Source: JADCCX01 sp031431475
GTDB taxonomy: Bacteria > Pseudomonadota > Alphaproteobacteria > Rhizobiales > Beijerinckiaceae
DNA length: 64,000 bases
Direction: 5' to 3'
NCBI GenBank assembly: GCA_031431475.1
Contig: JANPDL010000035.1
Coordinates: 124,001 to 188,000, forward strand
The position numbers and the translations under genes are program-made. Below the pieces are notes generated by a model. It made no database searches, was not told where the DNA came from, and worked only from the letters and a program-made list of their open reading frames with translations. This document shows, piece after piece, positions 60,867 through 64,000 of the stretch (position 1 is its first letter; every line of letters begins with the position of its first letter).

Positions 60867-61802
60867 ATGAGTTTGCGCGTAATTTTCATGGGTACGCCGC
60901 GTTTTGCGACACCCACGCTGTCAGAAATCGTCGGGCAGGGGCACCAGGTCGTAGCCTGCTATACTCGCGAGCCCGCTCCCGCCGGACGCGGGATGGAGAT
61001 GAAGCAGAGCCCGGTGCATGCCATGGCTGAGCGTTTCGGTATTCCCATATTCACGCCGAAAACGTTGAAAACGCCTGAAGCCGCCGCACAGTTTGCCAGC
61101 CATCAGGCCGATGTCGCTGTTGTCGTGGCCTATGGCAAGATCCTGCCAAAAGTGATCCTCGATGCGCCAGAACTGGGTTGCCTGAACCTGCATGGGTCGC
61201 TGCTGCCGCGTTGGCGGGGGGCGGCACCCATCCAGCGGGCCGTGATGGCGGGCGACACAGAAACCGGCGTCATGGTGATGCGCATGGAGGAAGGGCTCGA
61301 TACCGGCCCTGTCGCCATGGTCGAGAAAATGACCATCGGACCGGACACCACGGCGGGTGAGGTGCATGACCGGCTGATGCTGCTGGGGGCCGATTTGATG
61401 GCGCGGGCGCTTGCGGCGCTGTCGCGTGGGGCGCTGGGCTTCACACTGCAGGCAGAGCCCGGCATCACGTATGCGCACAAGATCGACAAGGCGGAAGCGC
61501 GGATCGACTGGTCGAAGCCTGCTTCCGATATCCACAATCTGGTGCGCGGCCTCACGCCGTTTCCCGGCGCTTTCTTCGAGGCGGACTGGGGGCAAGGCCT
61601 GACGCGGGTGAAGGTGCTGGGTACGGCTCTGGCCGATGGGTCAGGCGCTCCGGGCTGCGTGATCGGTGATGATCTTACCATCGCCTGCGGATCAGGCGCG
61701 CTCCGACTTCTCGAGGTTCAGCGCGCCGGGAAGAGCCCGGTTTCATCTGGTGAGTTCCTGCGTGGTGCCGGAATCAAGGCGGGAACCATGCTGGTTGCAT
61801 AG
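60867..61802 (+). CDS. fmt: Methionyl-tRNA formyltransferase
   Basis: A 311-residue enzyme formylating initiator Met-tRNA with N10-formyl-THF. The catalytic region is 'LGCLNLHGSLLPRWRGAAP' with Asn, His and downstream Asp in 'MEEGLDTGPVAM'; 'VIFMGTPRFATPTL' opens the Rossmann fold and the C-terminal domain binds tRNA. Deformylase (def), commonly adjacent, is not seen. The GST gene shares its last base. Confidence 0.95.
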   Translation: MSLRVIFMGTPRFATPTLSEIVGQGHQVVACYTREPAPAGRGMEMKQSPVHAMAERFGIPIFTPKTLKTPEAAAQFASHQADVAVVVAYGKILPKVILDAPELGCLNLHGSLLPRWRGAAPIQRAVMAGDTETGVMVMRMEEGLDTGPVAMVEKMTIGPDTTAGEVHDRLMLLGADLMARALAALSRGALGFTLQAEPGITYAHKIDKAEARIDWSKPASDIHNLVRGLTPFPGAFFEADWGQGLTRVKVLGTALADGSGAPGCVIGDDLTIACGSGALRLLEVQRAGKSPVSSGEFLRGAGIKAGTMLVA

Positions 61803-61867
61803 TGCGGACCGCGACACCAAGTCAGGCTACACAATCTGCTGATCACCCCACCCTTCCGGAGCTCGCG

Positions 61868-62572
61868 ATGTCCGACCTTTCAGCCTTCCCGATCACCAGG
61901 CGCTGGCCCGCCAAACATCCCGACCGTTTGCAGCTCTATTCCACCTCCACACCCAATGGCGTGAAGGTCTCGATCCTGCTGGAAGAGCTGGGGCTGCCCT
62001 ACGAGCCGCATGCCGTGAATATCGGCCAGAACGAGACCTGGAATTCGGAGTTCCTGTCGCTCAATCCCAATGGCAAGATCCCCGCGATCATCGATCCGGA
62101 TGGACCGGGCGGAAAGCCGCTGGGGCTGTTTGAATCGGGTGCCATCCTGATCTATCTCGCGGAAAAGACGGGTAGGTTTCTGCCCGCTGATCCCGCCCTG
62201 CGCATCGAGACCATCCAGTGGGTAATGTTCCAGATGGCCGCTGTCGGCCCGATGTTCGGCCAGCTTGGGTTCTTCTTCAAATTCGCGGGCAAGGACTATG
62301 AGGACAAGCGCCCGTTCGAGCGTTACCTGGCGGAAACAAAACGCCTGCTCGGTGTGCTGGAAACGCGGCTCGACGGCCGCCAATGGATCATGGGCGATGA
62401 CTACACCATCGCCGACATCGCGCTGGTCGGCTGGGTGCGCAATCTTGTCGGCTTTTACGGCGCACGCGAGATCGTGGAGTTCGACAGTCTGAAGCACGTC
62501 CCGGCTTGGCTGGAGCGCTGTCTGGCACGGCCAGCGGTACAGCGTGGTCTGGATATCCCGAAGCGGGGGTAA
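61868..62572 (+). CDS. Glutathione S-transferase family protein
   Basis: A 234-residue thioredoxin-fold GST. The N-terminal domain reads 'LQLYSTSTPNGVKVSILLEE' with 'SLNPNGKIPAIIDPDG' and 'LFESGAILIYLAE' (glutathione gamma-Glu site), and the C-terminal helical domain follows. 'STPNGVKV' places it near the YfcG/YghU (Nu) group, which act as disulfide reductases. ATG 61868 with GGAG upstream is preferred. Confidence 0.88.
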   Translation: MSDLSAFPITRRWPAKHPDRLQLYSTSTPNGVKVSILLEELGLPYEPHAVNIGQNETWNSEFLSLNPNGKIPAIIDPDGPGGKPLGLFESGAILIYLAEKTGRFLPADPALRIETIQWVMFQMAAVGPMFGQLGFFFKFAGKDYEDKRPFERYLAETKRLLGVLETRLDGRQWIMGDDYTIADIALVGWVRNLVGFYGAREIVEFDSLKHVPAWLERCLARPAVQRGLDIPKRG

Positions 62573-62658
62573 CGAAACATCGCCCCTTGGCGTTGTTTGT
62601 GCAGCCACTTTACATGGGCGATTGAAACGCCACGCGAATCACGTCCACAGGGCTTCCC

Positions 62659-63222
62659 ATGCACGCTGACAATTCCCATTCAACCTATCCCGGCTGGCAC
62701 GCCACCACGATCCTGATGGTGCGCAAGGGCGATCATGTGGTGATTGGCGGCGACGGGCAGGTGAGCCTTGGCCCGACCATCATCAAGGCGAACGCCCGCA
62801 AAGTGCGCAGGCTCGGCAAGGGCAGCGTCATCGCGGGTTTCGCAGGCGCCACCGCTGATGCCTTCACGCTGTTTGAGCGTCTCGAGGCCAAGCTCGAGCA
62901 ATATCCCAACCAGCTGACGCGGGCCTGCGTGGAACTGGCCAAGGACTGGCGCACCGACCGTTACCTGCGTCGGCTCGAAGCCATGATGCTTGTGGCGGAC
63001 AAGGAGGCTGGCCTTGTGATCTCCGGCACCGGCGATGTGCTGGAGCCCGAGGGCGGTGTCATGGGCATCGGTTCGGGCGGCATGTATGCGCTGGCTGCGG
63101 CCCGCGCTCTGGTCGATCAGCCACTGACGGCGGAAGAGATCGTGCGCAAATCAATGACCATCGCAGGCGATATCTGCGTCTACACCAACGGCAATCTCGT
63201 GATCGAGAGCATCGCATTATGA
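62659..63222 (+). CDS. hslV: ATP-dependent protease subunit HslV
   Basis: A 187-residue proteasome-like peptidase. The mature N-terminal threonine nucleophile is Thr16/Thr17 in 'GWHATTILMVRKGDHVV', after removal of a short propeptide; 'GDGQVSLGPTIIKANARKVR' and 'GSGGMYALAAARAL' complete the fold. HslV dodecamers degrade proteins fed by HslU. It overlaps hslU by 4 bp (ATGA). Confidence 0.95.
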   Translation: MHADNSHSTYPGWHATTILMVRKGDHVVIGGDGQVSLGPTIIKANARKVRRLGKGSVIAGFAGATADAFTLFERLEAKLEQYPNQLTRACVELAKDWRTDRYLRRLEAMMLVADKEAGLVISGTGDVLEPEGGVMGIGSGGMYALAAARALVDQPLTAEEIVRKSMTIAGDICVYTNGNLVIESIAL

Positions 63223-64000
63223 CCACCTTTTCTCCCCGTGAAATCGTCTCTGAGCTTGACCGCTTCATTGTCGGCCAGAAGGATGCCAAGCGTGCCGTCG
63301 CCATCGCCTTGCGCAACCGCTGGCGGCGTCAGCAGCTTACCGGCACCATGCGCGAGGAGGTGCTGCCCAAGAACATCCTGATGATCGGCCCCACGGGTTG
63401 CGGCAAGACCGAGATATCGCGCAGGTTGGCCAAGCTGGCCCATGCGCCGTTCCTGAAGGTGGAGGCCACCAAGTTCACCGAGGTTGGTTATGTCGGCCGT
63501 GACGTCGAGCAGATCATCCGCGATCTCCTCGATATCGGCATCAGCCAGGTGAAAGAGGTGAAGCGCAAGGAGGTGCAGGCCCGCGCCGAAATCGCGGCGG
63601 AAGACCGCGTGCTGGATGCAATTGTCGGCACCACGGCCAGCGAGGCCACGCGCGACAGTTTCCGCAAGAAGCTCAGGTCGGGTGAGCTCGACGACAAGGA
63701 AATCGAGATCGAAATCCAGTCCGGCGGCGGCGGGATGCCGATGTTCGAACTGCCTGGAATGCCCGGCGGCGGTCAGGTCGGCGCGATTTCCATCGGCGAT
63801 ATCTTCGGCAAGATGCAGGGTCGCGGCAAGCCGCGCAAATTGACGGTGAAGGAAGCGCATGTGCCGCTTGTGGCCGAGGAGAGCGACAAGCTGCTGGATC
63901 AGGACGCGGTGATCAAGGAAGCGATCAGGCAGGTCGAGGACAACGGCATCGTGTTTCTCGACGAGATCGACAAGATCTGCGTGCGCGAGGGCAGCCGGGG
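63219..64000 (+). CDS. hslU: ATP-dependent protease ATPase subunit HslU, 3' end cut by the window
   Basis: The first 260 codons of the AAA+ unfoldase that pairs with HslV. It opens 'MTTFSPREIVSELDRFIVGQ' and has Walker A 'GPTGCGKTEISRRLAKLA' around residues 56-75, followed by the I-domain with Gly/Met-rich 'GGGGMPMFELPGMPGG' and the Walker B region 'GIVFLDEIDKI' near the window end. The frame continues past 64000. Confidence 0.95.
   Translation, partial: MTTFSPREIVSELDRFIVGQKDAKRAVAIALRNRWRRQQLTGTMREEVLPKNILMIGPTGCGKTEISRRLAKLAHAPFLKVEATKFTEVGYVGRDVEQIIRDLLDIGISQVKEVKRKEVQARAEIAAEDRVLDAIVGTTASEATRDSFRKKLRSGELDDKEIEIEIQSGGGGMPMFELPGMPGGGQVGAISIGDIFGKMQGRGKPRKLTVKEAHVPLVAEESDKLLDQDAVIKEAIRQVEDNGIVFLDEIDKICVREGSR

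Overview
The window reads as ordinary chromosome of an alphaproteobacterium of the order Hyphomicrobiales (Rhizobiales), moderately GC-rich and densely coded. The lineage call rests on an Irr-type Fur regulator with a Cys-Pro heme motif, the cell-cycle regulator CpdR, the nucleoid protein GapR (DUF2312), DUF1036, DUF1244 and DUF3035-like genes, a rhizobial-type MatB, and an mmgR/suhB-type small RNA beside a hisN-like gene. I see no rRNA operon, insertion sequence, prophage or CRISPR array. The only tRNA is tRNA-Val(GAC). Mobile-type content is limited to two toxin-antitoxin pairs (VapBC and BrnTA).

Layout. 1-1050: the tail of a GNAT gene, then vapBC behind a well-formed operator. 1081-6149: cysteine-cluster protein, amidase and rsmE, then rpoD. 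6431-6820: a periplasmic thioredoxin whose first redox cysteine codon is TGA, followed by a SECIS-like hairpin, so a candidate selenoprotein. 7044-9566: a TPR protein and an FGE-fold protein. 9577-14679: two tandem O-acetylhomoserine sulfhydrylase-type genes, msrQ, msrB and a short MetE-like gene, which gives a sulfur/methionine theme. 13657-22636 is a nine-gene same-strand run: glycerate 2-kinase, DUF1036, pyruvate kinase, an amino-acid-type binding protein, URC4 (DUF1688), upp, a THI5-like binding protein, a permease and the MetE-like gene. This suggests glycerate to pyruvate conversion, URC-type uracil catabolism and an uptake system. A 96-bp palindrome lies at 22767-22862.

23011-31749: N-formylglutamate amidohydrolase-like protein, DUF1244, GapR, a Tat-exported 2',3'-cyclic nucleotidase with RidA, a catalytically dead EAL protein, a HAD-IIA phosphatase, a CheY-like protein, ribF and a PaiB-like flavin protein. 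31837-39189: ileS, a frameshifted secreted protein, lspA, a BamF-like protein, and an M16 protease pair (one active, one inactive). 39305-46105: HlyU-like protein, tRNA-Val, cpdR, a second HutG-like protein, the mmgR-type sRNA, hisN, a hydrolase, a coiled-coil protein and matB.

46268-64000: a Bug-type binding protein, GNAT, DUF985, gloB with a divergent methyltransferase, an L,D-transpeptidase, a MarR-controlled hydrolase, a PBP1A-type synthase, a second L,D-transpeptidase, a YbdK-type ligase, dnaG lacking most zinc ligands, brnTA, irr, fmt, a GST, and hslV with the start of hslU.

The most unusual item is the TGA-containing thioredoxin, because conventional gene calling splits it into two meaningless ORFs. 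The other points for attention are the sRNA, the palindrome, the URC4/upp/transporter run and the dnaG zinc-site loss.
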